Below, piece by piece: positions 1 to 8,567 of a stretch of DNA of 17,609 nt. The notes under the pieces were generated by a model. The model did no database searches. It saw only the letters and a program-made list of their open reading frames with translations, and had not been told where the DNA came from. The stretch's first letter is position 1, and every line of letters begins with the position of its first letter. Where the stretch lies: positions 1 to 17,609 of the forward strand of contig JAIPHI010000038.1 in assembly GCA_021735285.1 (NCBI GenBank). The letters run 5' to 3'. A program made the translations under genes and the position numbers. The DNA is from Fidelibacterota bacterium (GTDB lineage Bacteria; Fidelibacterota; UBA2242; JAFGTP01).

Positions 1-1547
1 CCCTTAAAGGAATTTTGCAGGATATAGAAACCAATTCTCAGAATAATAAAATTATCTCCGCTCTCTCAAAAATACAGAAAGATATTGCTCAGGAAAAATT
101 GGTTTCGCCCGCCATCTGGATGATGAGCGATTTCCAGAGTCAAAGCAACGAGTTCAGTCAAAGCCTAAAAAATCAATTAAAAAATCTAAATAATGGCCAA
201 CTACTTTTTTTCCCCATCAAATATGAACAGGAGAACTACTCCCTTGTTAATGCCAGTTTTCCTGAACAACTGCTAGAGATAAATAATGAATTAAAAATTT
301 CCGCCCTGCTTAATAATGAGGGTAATTCCGGTAAAATCCCTTTGTCCCTGTTTATAGAGGGAGAAAGAGCAGGACGAACCACATTAAATTTTAGCGAGAG
401 AAATGAATTAAGGACAGATTTTTCATTCATCCCGACCAAGCCAGGGGTTTTAAACGGAGAACTAGCCCTTTCAGCAGATCCCTTTATGGCTGATAACACC
501 CACTACTTTTCAGTCCATATCCCGGCTAAGTTACAAGTTCTTCTGGTTAGGAACTCCGATCGGGATTCTCCCTATCTTACTAAAGCTTTACAGGTTTATG
601 GAAAAGATAAATTGCAGCTGAAATCAACTGATCAAGATGCTTTTGCTACTGAAAATCTATTTCGTTATGACATTATCATCTTTTCAGACCTGGAAGGGAT
701 TAATATCAGCCAGATTAATACTTTTTTAGACCAGGGTGGCGGAGCTCTGATCCTTCCCAATAGAGATGGAGCTCGCCAAAATTACAACCAATTTTCAAAT
801 AAAATCGGACTACCTGAATGGAATAGGACACAGAATTTCTCTGAAAATAATTATGTAAAATTGGGAAACATTAAGGAAGAGCATCCTATTTTTCAAAATA
901 TCTGGCAGGGTGAGAAAAAATTGGCAGTTCAATTTTACCAGATTCCCTGGTTTAATATAACTAATCAAAAGGTGCTCGCCTCCTATGAAAATGACGCTCC
1001 ATTTTTGATAATCCCGCAAGAGCAGACCAATGTAGTATTAATGGCTACTAATCCGGCTGAGAATTGGACGGATATCCAGTTGACAGGGTTGTTTGTGCCC
1101 TTATTGCATAGGATCATCTCCTACTTAGGTGGTCAGACCGATTTTAATTTTAGCTATACAGTCGGTGATACAATCCAGTTGAACCAATTCAACCTGGATA
1201 ACACTCAAAATTTATTGATTTCCACCCCTTCAGGAAGAGAATATAAGCCAGAAGTAAAACAGGGAGAGATAATTTTCAAAAGAACAACGGAACCCGGTAT
1301 TTATGATATCTATAATAAAAATAGAGAAGCGACATCATTCGCTGTTAATATTTCTGCTAAGGAGAAGCAATGTCAGTATTTAGATTCGGAAGCTTTACAA
1401 AAATTTAGTACTAATCAAAATAATTTATTAGTTTATAGTGAAAATAGTTCAACAAGCCAGAAAACGGCAGGTGAGATCAGTCACTGGTTGCTGATTGCAG
1501 TTTTAGCTCTTGCAATTTTTGAAATCTGGCTTGTTCGAGGTGAATAA
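1..1547 (+). CDS. BatA/VWA-like membrane protein, 5'-truncated by the window edge
   Basis: This is the C-terminal part of a large envelope protein. The frame is open through the first base, so the true start lies upstream; a TTG at 15 is internal and is not taken as the start. The visible part begins with a strand reading IWMMSDFQSQSN, which resembles the last strands of a von Willebrand A-like fold. A long beta-rich extracytoplasmic region follows, then a GATase-like segment (VLLVRNSDRDSPYLTKAL). One hydrophobic helix close to the C-terminus (WLLIAVLALAIFEIWLV) ends in a short charged tail. This layout is typical of proteins with an N-terminal BatA (aerotolerance-type) membrane domain, which would lie outside the window. 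The specific function is unknown. The stop is 24 bases before hflX, so the two genes are probably co-transcribed. Assignment to this family is by general resemblance and is moderately sure. Confidence 0.72.
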   Translation, partial: LKGILQDIETNSQNNKIISALSKIQKDIAQEKLVSPAIWMMSDFQSQSNEFSQSLKNQLKNLNNGQLLFFPIKYEQENYSLVNASFPEQLLEINNELKISALLNNEGNSGKIPLSLFIEGERAGRTTLNFSERNELRTDFSFIPTKPGVLNGELALSADPFMADNTHYFSVHIPAKLQVLLVRNSDRDSPYLTKALQVYGKDKLQLKSTDQDAFATENLFRYDIIIFSDLEGINISQINTFLDQGGGALILPNRDGARQNYNQFSNKIGLPEWNRTQNFSENNYVKLGNIKEEHPIFQNIWQGEKKLAVQFYQIPWFNITNQKVLASYENDAPFLIIPQEQTNVVLMATNPAENWTDIQLTGLFVPLLHRIISYLGGQTDFNFSYTVGDTIQLNQFNLDNTQNLLISTPSGREYKPEVKQGEIIFKRTTEPGIYDIYNKNREATSFAVNISAKEKQCQYLDSEALQKFSTNQNNLLVYSENSSTSQKTAGEISHWLLIAVLALAIFEIWLVRGE

Positions 1548-1571
1548 ACTTTATAGGATAAAAATATAAAT

Positions 1572-2870
1572 ATGCTAGAAAAACAAATTTTTCCCAAAAA
1601 AGCAATTCTCGTAAGTGCAGCAGTAGGGCCAGAAGAGAAGGAAGATCTAGAAGAACACCAGCAAGAATTGAAAATGCTGGTACAGACCTTAAAGATGCAA
1701 GTGCTCGATACTTTTCAGGTTGTTTTAAAAAGTATTACTCCGGCTACATTTATCGGGAGTGGTAAGGTCCAGGAGATAAAAGAAACTGTAGAATTATTGG
1801 ATGCCAAAATTGTTGTATTTGATAACGATCTGAAACCTTCGCAGGAAAGGAATCTGGAAGAAATGTGGGGTAATGTCGTAGTTACTACTCGAACTGGCAT
1901 AATTCTGGAAGTTTTTAGACGGCATGCCAGGACTCGAGAGGCTAAGACCCAGGTGGAACTAGCACGATTGGAATATCTTTCAACTCGCCTGGTAGGTATG
2001 TGGTCTCACTTAAGCAGACAGGATGGAAGTGTTGGTGTGCGGGGTGGTCCCGGTGAAAAACAGGTCGAAATTGATCGTCGTATAGTCAACGATAGAATCG
2101 CAAAGCTCAAGGAAAAGCTTGCAAAGATAGAACAGCAAAAGGAGGTCCAAAGCAGCCAAAGACAACAGGAATTTAGAGTTGCAATAGTGGGATATACAAA
2201 CGCCGGAAAGTCCACTCTTATGAAGGCTATGACTCAAGAAGAGGTGCTAGTTCAGGATCAGCTCTTTGCTACCCTCGATACTACTGTTCGAAAGTGTGAA
2301 CTAGATAGTTCCCATACAATTTTATTAAGTGATACTGTAGGATTTATTAGAAAATTACCCCATCGCCTGGTTGCATCCTTCAAATCTACACTGAAAGAGG
2401 CGCGTGAAGCTGACCTTATTTTAAAAGTTACTGATTTGAGTTCCGACTATTGGAAAGAACATCTGCATACTGTTGAAACAATTCTCGAAGAACTAGACGC
2501 TCACAAAATTCCATCCATGATAATTTGCAATAAAATCGATAAATGTGATAATTCGGACTTTCAAAAGGTAAAGCATAATTATCCTGACGCAATTTTCATA
2601 TCGGCTATCGATCATATAGGAATTGACAATCTAAAGAAAAAGATACTCGATTTTTTACACGAAAAAGAAGTTAGAATTAAATTGACAATTCCAGCCGATA
2701 ATATGAAAAGCATTGTAGCTCTCAGAAAATATGGCACGATAGAAACCGAAGAATATGAAAATAGCCAGGCTTTTATTGATATAGTTTGTTACCAAAATAT
2801 CTGGAATAAACTAAAGGATCAACTTACCGATAATATAGAAGTAAAATCTGTGGAAAAGGTCAGTGGTTAA
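1572..2870 (+). CDS. hflX: Ribosome-associated GTPase HflX
   Basis: HflX is a GTPase that binds the 50S subunit and splits or rescues stalled ribosomes, notably after stress. The N-terminal HflX domain (about residues 1-190) ends in the family signature GGPGEKQ, preceded by LSRQDGSVGVR. The G domain follows: the P-loop GYTNAGKST is at 207-215, the G3 motif DTVGF at 254-258 and the G4 motif NKID at 320-323. The 432-residue length is normal for the family. The start at 1572 has only a weak purine-rich stretch (AGGATA) upstream, but it gives the expected N-terminus and lies 24 bases after the preceding gene. Translation may therefore partly depend on coupling to that gene. Nothing is missing among the core GTPase motifs. 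Confidence 0.95.
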   Translation: MLEKQIFPKKAILVSAAVGPEEKEDLEEHQQELKMLVQTLKMQVLDTFQVVLKSITPATFIGSGKVQEIKETVELLDAKIVVFDNDLKPSQERNLEEMWGNVVVTTRTGIILEVFRRHARTREAKTQVELARLEYLSTRLVGMWSHLSRQDGSVGVRGGPGEKQVEIDRRIVNDRIAKLKEKLAKIEQQKEVQSSQRQQEFRVAIVGYTNAGKSTLMKAMTQEEVLVQDQLFATLDTTVRKCELDSSHTILLSDTVGFIRKLPHRLVASFKSTLKEAREADLILKVTDLSSDYWKEHLHTVETILEELDAHKIPSMIICNKIDKCDNSDFQKVKHNYPDAIFISAIDHIGIDNLKKKILDFLHEKEVRIKLTIPADNMKSIVALRKYGTIETEEYENSQAFIDIVCYQNIWNKLKDQLTDNIEVKSVEKVSG

Positions 2871-2929
2871 TCGAACTATTGATTACGAATCAGATGATTT
2901 TTTTGTCAATTATAATGGGGACATGAGAC

Positions 2930-3685
2930 ATGGAATTAACAATCCTTGGCTCCGGGTCTGCAATTCCCGTCGCAGACCGCAATCCTGCTGCCTATCTACT
3001 GGATGTGGAGGGTGAAACTATCTTAATTGATAGTGGCACAGGAGCCTGTCGTCAGATAGCAAAAGCAGGCAGAGAATTAAAGGAAATTAACAAAGTCTTC
3101 TACTCTCATTTTCATATCGATCATATTGGCGAATTACCAAGTCTATTGTTTGCAATTAAGAATAGTGATTTTGAAGCTACAAACACAAGTTTAAAAATCT
3201 ATGCTCATAAAAATTTCAAAAAATTTATAGATAATTATAGCGAGCTTTATGGTGACTGGATAAAGAATCCTGATTATCCCTATGAATTTCATCCCTTGGT
3301 TAAACCAAAAATAGAATTCAACAGTTTTACTTTATTCACTTTTCCTGCTAATCATAATCCGGAGAGTTTAATATTTAGATTTGAAACAAAAGATGGAAAG
3401 TCCCTAGTTTATACAGGAGATACTGATTTTTGTCAGGAACTTATTAATGCAGCTCAGGATACCGATCTGCTATTGACGGAATGCTCCTTTCCCGATAGTT
3501 ATGAAGTGAAAGGTCATATGAGTCCTAAAAAAGTAAAGCAGGTCATAGAATTAGCTCAACCTAAACAAACCCTTCTAACTCATTTATATCCCCAAAATGA
3601 TAATAGCTCACTAATTGAAAGAGTTGGTTGCGCAGATGAACACAAACTGTCAGTTGCAAAGGACCTGGACATTATAAAAATTTGA
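2930..3685 (+). CDS. MBL-fold metallo-hydrolase, ribonuclease Z-like
   Basis: This 251-residue protein is a metallo-beta-lactamase-fold hydrolase of the ribonuclease Z/ElaC-like group. The N-terminus reads LTILGSGSAIP, as in RNase Z and its relatives. The zinc site HxHxDH is at H60, H62, D64 and H65. Further likely ligands are H142 (NHN), D164 (TGDTD) and H218 (LTHLYP), so all metal positions expected of an active enzyme appear present. H196 in GHMSP fits the RNase Z-type active site. It is shorter than classical long-form RNase Z, and no clear tRNA-binding exosite arm is visible, so I do not call it tRNase Z outright. The substrate could equally be a small phosphodiester. The ATG at 2930 has GGGG about 9 bases upstream. 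It lies 59 bases after hflX on the same strand and is probably in the same operon. Confidence 0.85.
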   Translation: MELTILGSGSAIPVADRNPAAYLLDVEGETILIDSGTGACRQIAKAGRELKEINKVFYSHFHIDHIGELPSLLFAIKNSDFEATNTSLKIYAHKNFKKFIDNYSELYGDWIKNPDYPYEFHPLVKPKIEFNSFTLFTFPANHNPESLIFRFETKDGKSLVYTGDTDFCQELINAAQDTDLLLTECSFPDSYEVKGHMSPKKVKQVIELAQPKQTLLTHLYPQNDNSSLIERVGCADEHKLSVAKDLDIIKI

Positions 3686-3702
3686 TGTCTTTATATAATA
3701 TA

Positions 3703-3728
3703 GTGATTTGCAAAAGTTTTGTCTGATG
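3703..3728 (+). repeat. Left arm of outer inverted repeat
   Basis: These 26 bases match the reverse complement of 4302-4327 at 24 positions. The arm contains the near-palindrome CAAAAGTTTTG. The two arms are about 570 bases apart and bound the whole repeat cluster. Confidence 0.85.
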
Positions 3729-3781
3729 TAGCATAACTATCCTTAGTTGTGGGTTTTCCTGAAGCCTTCGATAGGCTGAAG
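3729..3781 (-). repeat. Two-hairpin dispersed repeat, copy A
   Basis: The reverse complement of this stretch aligns with 12441-12494. It holds two hairpins. On the + strand these are CATAACTA-TCCT-TAGTTGTG (3732-3751, one G-T pair) and AGCCT-TCGAT-AGGCT (3763-3777). In the other copy the differences in the stems preserve pairing. The core resembles REP-type palindromes found scattered in many environmental genomes; the link to REP elements is an inference. Confidence 0.75.
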
Positions 3782-3837
3782 TGAAAAAATAGATTTATAG
3801 CAATTTTTAAAACAAATGTCTTTGTAAATATTTCAGA

Positions 3838-3855
3838 AGTAGGCTGAAGCCTACT
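3838..3855. repeat. Short perfect palindrome
   Basis: AGTAGGCT and AGCCTACT flank two central bases and form a perfect 8-base inverted repeat. It is one of several short palindromes in the cluster. Confidence 0.7.
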
Positions 3856-3881
3856 ATAAATTACTTATTGAATCTAGAAAT

Positions 3882-3901
3882 CACCACGATAAATCGTGGT
3901 G
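3882..3901. repeat. Short perfect hairpin
   Basis: CACCACGA and TCGTGGTG pair perfectly around a TAAA loop. A second hairpin, TCTCATA/TATGAGA around AAAAA, follows immediately at 3906-3924. Confidence 0.7.
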
Positions 3902-3905
3902 TTAT

Positions 3906-3924
3906 TCTCATAAAAAATATGAGA
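3906..3924. repeat. Short perfect hairpin
   Basis: TCTCATA and TATGAGA form a 7-base perfect stem around five A residues. It lies directly before the left inner inverted-repeat arm. Confidence 0.6.
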
Positions 3925-3925
3925 A

Positions 3926-3958
3926 GTTCACCATGCTTTAGCCTATCTCTTATACGCA
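3926..3958 (+). repeat. Left arm of inner inverted repeat
   Basis: These 33 bases match the reverse complement of 4215-4247 at 29 positions. The best-kept part is the arm end GTTCACCATGCT. The pair encloses about 256 bases and is nested inside the outer inverted repeat. Confidence 0.82.
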
Positions 3959-4150
3959 TTTATTCAGCAGCTACTTGCAAAATTGCTAATAAAAGATAGA
4001 TTACCCCTCTCCCCCTCCGGCAAAATCTATTCCCGTTAAAAAACAAACAAGACAAGCGGAGCAAGCTTCATAGGGAAAACTCTCCGGGCTCACAATTTAA
4101 TGAAAAAACTATGATTTTACGTTACTTCAAAACAAAAGGAACAACAGTGT

Positions 4151-4168
4151 CCCCCTTAGCAAAGGGGG
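4151..4168. repeat. C-rich hairpin
   Basis: CCCCCTT and AAGGGGG form a perfect 7-base stem with loop AGCA; a further AGGGGG follows at 4173-4178. This C-rich/G-rich motif is of a kind found as a dispersed intergenic repeat in many bacteria. No T-run follows it, so I do not call a terminator. Confidence 0.65.
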
Positions 4169-4214
4169 AACAAGGGGGTTGTAAGATTGTTCTGTTTAGA
4201 AAACTAACATCTTT

Positions 4215-4247
4215 TGCGTATAATAGTTAGGCTTTAGCATGGTGAAC
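4215..4247 (-). repeat. Right arm of inner inverted repeat
   Basis: This is the partner of 3926-3958, with 29 of 33 positions complementary. It ends in AGCATGGTGAAC. Confidence 0.82.
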
Positions 4248-4270
4248 AGGGCGTTAAAGTAAATTAATTT

Positions 4271-4288
4271 AGTCTGCTTCAGCAGACT
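4271..4288. repeat. Short perfect palindrome
   Basis: AGTCTGCT and AGCAGACT pair perfectly around two bases. It lies between the right inner and right outer arms. Confidence 0.65.
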
Positions 4289-4301
4289 TCCCAATTACCA
4301 A

Positions 4302-4327
4302 CATCGGACAAAACTTTTGCAAATCGC
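4302..4327 (-). repeat. Right arm of outer inverted repeat
   Basis: This is the partner of 3703-3728, with 24 of 26 positions complementary. It marks the right end of the repeat cluster, about 90 bases from the stop of the permease gene. Confidence 0.85.
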
Positions 4328-4418
4328 ATAACTAGTATTTGTAATAAATTATATCTATCCTTTTATAAGACAACTTATTTGAAAATCGCTATATAATAAT
4401 AAATATTTTACAGATGCT

Positions 4419-5219
4419 CTAAATCCCAATGTACTCAAACCCCCTTATAGCTGTCATAACCAGACCTAGTAGCATAAAAACTATCCCGATGGTATTTGCT
4501 AATTGCTTTTCATTTACTTTATTAGCGAAATAAGCACTCCCTACTCCTCCAAAAATAGCAGAAAAGCCAATAATCAAACCTGCTAATAATTCAATATGAC
4601 CGTTAAACACATAACCCATTGTCCCGGAGGTTGCAGTGATAGCCATGATAAGCACCGAAGTTCCAATTGCAATATGAAGGGGAAAATCGAGTATAAAAAC
4701 CAGAACAATCAGAATCATTCCACCTCCACCAGCTCCCAATAAGCCTGTCACTATCCCTATGGCAAATCCAAGAACTAGAGAAGTGATTAGCTTTTGAACC
4801 TTAGTATCAAATTTTATAATATCCTGAAACTTGTTGACAATCGCCTTCCTATTGAGACCTTTCTTCCAGATTAACAAGCCTAAAATGGTTAAATATATCC
4901 CAAAGATCCCACCCAGGCCGCTTTCCGGCATACCTGCTGAAAAGCTGGCACCCAGCTGGGCTCCTACAATGGAGCCAATTGCTATCCATATTCCAGAGCG
5001 AATGTCTATATTGCCATGCCTATGATAGGTCACAGCAATGGCTAAAGGGGCAATAATATCAACCAAAAGACTGGTTCCTATGGCATCATGGATAGAAAAA
5101 TTGAGGGCCATATTTAATAGAGGCACAACAACCACAACTCCTGATGATCCGGTCAATCCTGTAATGGCTCCTGTAAAAAGTCCAATTATAACTAAAATAA
5201 CTATACTAATTATACTCAT
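4419..5219 (-). CDS. TauE/SafE-family membrane permease (sulfite exporter-like)
   Basis: This is an inner-membrane protein of 266 residues, a normal length for the TauE/SafE (DUF81) family. Members export or import small sulfur-containing or organic anions such as sulfite or sulfoacetate. It has about eight hydrophobic segments arranged as two related halves. Each half carries the family's glycine-rich loop: GLTGSSGVVVVVP near residue 21 and GLLGAGGGGMIL near 159. The segment GTSLL (48-52) and its counterpart GTSVLI in the second half are further family marks. The start ATG has no clear Shine-Dalgarno sequence. It is separated from the kinase gene upstream by 250 AT-rich bases, so it is probably a separate unit. 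The substrate cannot be told from sequence, and no sulfur-metabolism gene is nearby. Confidence 0.9.
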   Translation of the reverse strand: MSIISIVILVIIGLFTGAITGLTGSSGVVVVVPLLNMALNFSIHDAIGTSLLVDIIAPLAIAVTYHRHGNIDIRSGIWIAIGSIVGAQLGASFSAGMPESGLGGIFGIYLTILGLLIWKKGLNRKAIVNKFQDIIKFDTKVQKLITSLVLGFAIGIVTGLLGAGGGGMILIVLVFILDFPLHIAIGTSVLIMAITATSGTMGYVFNGHIELLAGLIIGFSAIFGGVGSAYFANKVNEKQLANTIGIVFMLLGLVMTAIRGFEYIGI

Positions 5220-5469
5220 TTTAGATCAATTTTATTATCCCAATTAATTAAAATCAAAATTTGAATTCAGATAGTGGTCCAAATTCAAAAGCCAATATCT
5301 TATAAATATTAATCTGTTTTATCAATAAATATTTTATAAAGATAGATATAGTTAAGCTACCAAATACCCGCTATTTATAGATTCAGCAAAAAATCTATCC
5401 TGCCTTAAAATAGTTTCGAGCTATTTATTAAGATTATAATTTATTTTGGGAAATGACTATGAAAAGTAG

Positions 5470-8400
5470 TCAGTCACTTAACTGAGATTCTAATTTAGAA
5501 ATTGCCTCTCTGGCGTTTTCAATTTCCGGAAAATTCCGGCTGCTTTGCTTCCAAAGTTGTAAAAATTCACGATAATGCTCAAGAGCCTTGGCAGGTTGAT
5601 CTTTCTGCTGATAAGCTAATGCCAATTCATAATGAAATTGCGGGTGGATCAACCTCAAATCATTACGCTTCGGATTGGGCTGTAATATCTTCTTATACTC
5701 TTCAATAGCCTTATCTATGTTACCATTTTTCAAATAAGCCAAAGCCAGCATATTTTTGCGGGTAAAATTATAAAAAATATAGGATTCCGGATTTGAAGTC
5801 ATCCTAATATTAAGTTTGATATTCTCCTTACAAAAATCAATTGCTCGCTGATGAGCACCCAATGTAATTAATTTTCTAGGATATATATAATTATAATAAA
5901 AATTAGCCCAATTTTTACTTACTTTCACTCTGGAAATAATCGATGGATCAGCTTTGGAAGTATCAATTATAGAATTAATATTAAATTTTCCAAATTCTGT
6001 TAACATTTTAAACATAAGATAAAACACCGAAGAGTGGGCATATTTAGTATTATTGAAATACTCTTCCATCCTGTTCAGATGGATATTACTCTTATCGTCT
6101 TCATTTATATCATTATAAATTCTATAAAGATAAAAATCTGATAAGGCAACTTTATATTTATTATTTAGTTCTTCAAAAATTTCAGTGGCTCTATTAATAT
6201 CATTGATAGCAGCGTCGAATCTGCCCAGCCAATAGTAAATAAAACCTCGCCACTGATATCGTTCAGCCTTATCTCCTTTCGTCTTTGCCAGGGTAATTGA
6301 CTGATCAATCCAATACAAAGCATTATCATAATCCTCTTTCAGACTATACATATATCCGATCCTATATTCAGAGAAACCCGGATCGATTCGCGCCGCATCT
6401 TTGTATTTTTCAATAGCATCATCGATTCTACCCATGGTTAAATATAGATCAGCCATGGTATCATGAGGATTAGCATCATCAGGATACAGTTTTAAATATT
6501 TTCGGACATATTCCATGGCCTTCTCATAATTTTCATGATCAGGTTCAAGATATAAATAGGCGAGAGCATTCAGGACAGGTCCATAATTGGGGTCCAATTC
6601 CAAAGACTTCTGATATTCCGCTAAAGCTTTATTAAAATCCAGGCCCTGATATATTTGACCTAAAAGATAATGAATTCTCTTATCATTGGGATATTTGCGA
6701 ACAATGTTTTCAAATATACTAAAGCGTTTGGCTCGATTGTTTTCAATGTATAATGCATAATAAGCATTTATATATAACCTTTCTTTCTCAGTCGCACCCC
6801 CGGAAAGCTGATAAGCTTTCTTAATAGCCCGATCTCTTTCCTTAATATTGTTTAAATCATTATAAGCCTGGGCTAAGTATAAATAAGCTGAAGCAAAAGT
6901 AGAATCGATCTCAATTGCTTTTTCCATATAATTTATAGTTTCTTCGTGATAAAGCAATTGTTCAGCATGTAAACCCTTAACATAATAATTATAGGCTTCT
7001 ATCGACTGAGTAGTGAGATCAGCAATATTGATCTGTTCTTGTTGGGGAGTGCTAACTCCGACCTCTTCTACTACTTTTTTAGTTAGAACATCAGCCATTG
7101 TAAAAAGGTCTTCCAACTTTTTACCATCTACCTGTTCCGAACCTATATTTCTGCCAGTAGAAACATCACTTAATTGCGCATTAATTCTGATCCGTTCTCC
7201 AATCTTGATAATACTGCCCAGCATCATAATTTGCACATTGGCTTTTCTGGCTACCCTGGTCGCTACCTCTTTATCTATGGCTTTGACATTTTCTTTTCCA
7301 ATAGCCCGGAGTATATCATATAATCGTTGGCTGCTTACCACTTCGAGTTCATCAAAACGAGAGAGATTTGTAGTAAGCATATCTACAAGAATTTTTTCAA
7401 GCCCCTGATGCTCTGTTCTATTATCGAAATACATAACCGCTATTGATTTTTTACTTGATTTGTAACTTTGGGCGTCTTTTTCAAAAACGCCTCTGCTAAA
7501 AAATATGGTCAGGGCAATAATTAGAGCAATAAGGGCAATACCAAGCCCAATAAACAGGTTTCTTTTTCTTGAAGTAAGCACAATAGTTGTAGAAGTGCTT
7601 TGTTTACGCTCAGAAGCCCGGGGAGGAGATTCTGCAGATTGAGTTATCCGGCTACTCTGATTATCAATTTTTGATGTAATTTTACTGGAATCCCTTTTTA
7701 ACCTCTTAAGTTCACATAGCATATCATCAATATGTTGGTATCTATATTCAGGGTCTTTTTCCAGAGCTCTATTAATTATATTACCGAATTCCATTGGAAT
7801 CTCAGGAATGTAGTCCTTTAATTTTGCTGGTTGGTCATTTAATATTGAGTAGATCAAGGCCTGTCTGTATTCACCTTGAAAAGGTAATTGACCTGTTAAC
7901 ATTTCAAAAAGCACAACACCTAAAGACCAAATATCAGTCCGATGGTCCACTTCCTTCCCACTCGCCTGTTCAGGCGACATATAAGCAACTGTACCAAGAG
8001 TCGAGCCATCTGTAGTTAGAGATGTATCAGCCACTTTAGCTAAGCCGAAATCCAATATTTTAGCAACTCCATCATCAGTGATCTGAATATTACCGGGTTT
8101 AATGTCGCGATGAATAATTCCTTCTTGATGGGATTTGCTCAAGCCATCGGCAATCTGGATAGCAATATCAAGAGCCTCTTCAATCTCAAGGGTCCCTTCA
8201 CTAATTTTTTTTGATAAGGTCTCTCCTTTATAATAGCCCATAACAATATAAGGTTGGCCGTCTTTGGTTTCATTGATCTCATAGATCGTACATATATTGG
8301 GATGGTCCAAGGCTGAAGCTGATTTTGCTTCCTGGATAAATCGTTTTTCCTTGGATTCTTCATCAGCAATAATTTTTGGCAAAAATTTGAGTGCCACAGG

Positions 8401-8499
8401 TCGGTCAAGTTTGGTATCGATGGCTTTAAAGACCACCCCCATACCTCCTTCACCCAGTTTTTTTGTTATTTTATAATGGGAAATTGTTTTACCGATCAA
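5470..8499 (-). CDS. Membrane Hanks-type Ser/Thr protein kinase with TolB-like domain and TPR repeats
   Basis: This is a 1009-residue membrane receptor-like kinase. The cytoplasmic kinase domain (about 1-268) has all key motifs: the glycine loop GEGGMG at 16-21, the ATP lysine K38, the catalytic loop HRDIKPGN at 130-137 with D132, DFG at 150-152 and SPE at 175-177 in place of APE. A basic, Ser-rich linker is followed by one membrane helix at about 314-334. Beyond it, from about 352, comes a region starting SIAVMYFDNRTEHQGLE, which is like the TolB/FlgO-type N-terminal fold. TPR repeats run from about 500 to the end. The start is TTG (8497-8499) with GAGG 7 bases upstream; an in-frame TGA lies only four codons before it, so no earlier start is possible. 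It is the last gene of the partner-switch operon, 68 bases after the phosphatase. The role is inferred: it may sense through the extracytoplasmic TPR part. Confidence 0.92.
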   Translation of the reverse strand: MIGKTISHYKITKKLGEGGMGVVFKAIDTKLDRPVALKFLPKIIADEESKEKRFIQEAKSASALDHPNICTIYEINETKDGQPYIVMGYYKGETLSKKISEGTLEIEEALDIAIQIADGLSKSHQEGIIHRDIKPGNIQITDDGVAKILDFGLAKVADTSLTTDGSTLGTVAYMSPEQASGKEVDHRTDIWSLGVVLFEMLTGQLPFQGEYRQALIYSILNDQPAKLKDYIPEIPMEFGNIINRALEKDPEYRYQHIDDMLCELKRLKRDSSKITSKIDNQSSRITQSAESPPRASERKQSTSTTIVLTSRKRNLFIGLGIALIALIIALTIFFSRGVFEKDAQSYKSSKKSIAVMYFDNRTEHQGLEKILVDMLTTNLSRFDELEVVSSQRLYDILRAIGKENVKAIDKEVATRVARKANVQIMMLGSIIKIGERIRINAQLSDVSTGRNIGSEQVDGKKLEDLFTMADVLTKKVVEEVGVSTPQQEQINIADLTTQSIEAYNYYVKGLHAEQLLYHEETINYMEKAIEIDSTFASAYLYLAQAYNDLNNIKERDRAIKKAYQLSGGATEKERLYINAYYALYIENNRAKRFSIFENIVRKYPNDKRIHYLLGQIYQGLDFNKALAEYQKSLELDPNYGPVLNALAYLYLEPDHENYEKAMEYVRKYLKLYPDDANPHDTMADLYLTMGRIDDAIEKYKDAARIDPGFSEYRIGYMYSLKEDYDNALYWIDQSITLAKTKGDKAERYQWRGFIYYWLGRFDAAINDINRATEIFEELNNKYKVALSDFYLYRIYNDINEDDKSNIHLNRMEEYFNNTKYAHSSVFYLMFKMLTEFGKFNINSIIDTSKADPSIISRVKVSKNWANFYYNYIYPRKLITLGAHQRAIDFCKENIKLNIRMTSNPESYIFYNFTRKNMLALAYLKNGNIDKAIEEYKKILQPNPKRNDLRLIHPQFHYELALAYQQKDQPAKALEHYREFLQLWKQSSRNFPEIENAREAISKLESQLSD

Positions 8500-8567
8500 C
8501 CTTCTTCCTCACCCGAAACCAAAAATTTTCTAGATCAAAATAATGATTTCAAAAGACCTGCTAAAAA

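Larger units (their letters stand above)
3686..4418. other. Gene-free region packed with inverted repeats
   Basis: No credible gene is seen in these 733 bases. The stretch between 3703 and 4327 is bounded by a 26-base inverted repeat with 2 mismatches. A second, 33-base inverted repeat with 4 mismatches is nested inside it (3926-3958 and 4215-4247). Between the arms lie at least five short perfect palindromes, one C-rich hairpin and one copy of a two-hairpin dispersed repeat. The overall form suggests a non-autonomous mobile element (MITE-like), or one repeat element inserted into another. No transposase is present, and no convincing target-site duplication is seen at the outer ends. Confidence 0.7.

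Noticed and set aside
3703..4327. CRISPR array
   Set aside because: The repeats are inverted palindromes of different sequence with no regular direct repeat and spacer pattern, and no cas gene is present.
3703..4327. Target-site duplication around the outer inverted repeat
   Set aside because: Only a 3-base ATA match could be seen at the flanks, which is expected by chance in AT-rich sequence.
5454..5473. TGACTA/TAGTCA hairpin at the end of the kinase gene as a terminator
   Set aside because: The stem has only 6 bases, overlaps the stop codon and has no T-run in the direction of transcription, so the evidence is too weak.
7013..7408. 131-codon open frame on the + strand
   Set aside because: It is antisense to the TolB-like region of the kinase, shows no recognisable domain and has no ribosome site; the kinase frame is clearly real.
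8139..8453. 104-codon frame on the - strand
   Set aside because: It is an out-of-frame reading inside the kinase domain with no sign of its own start site.
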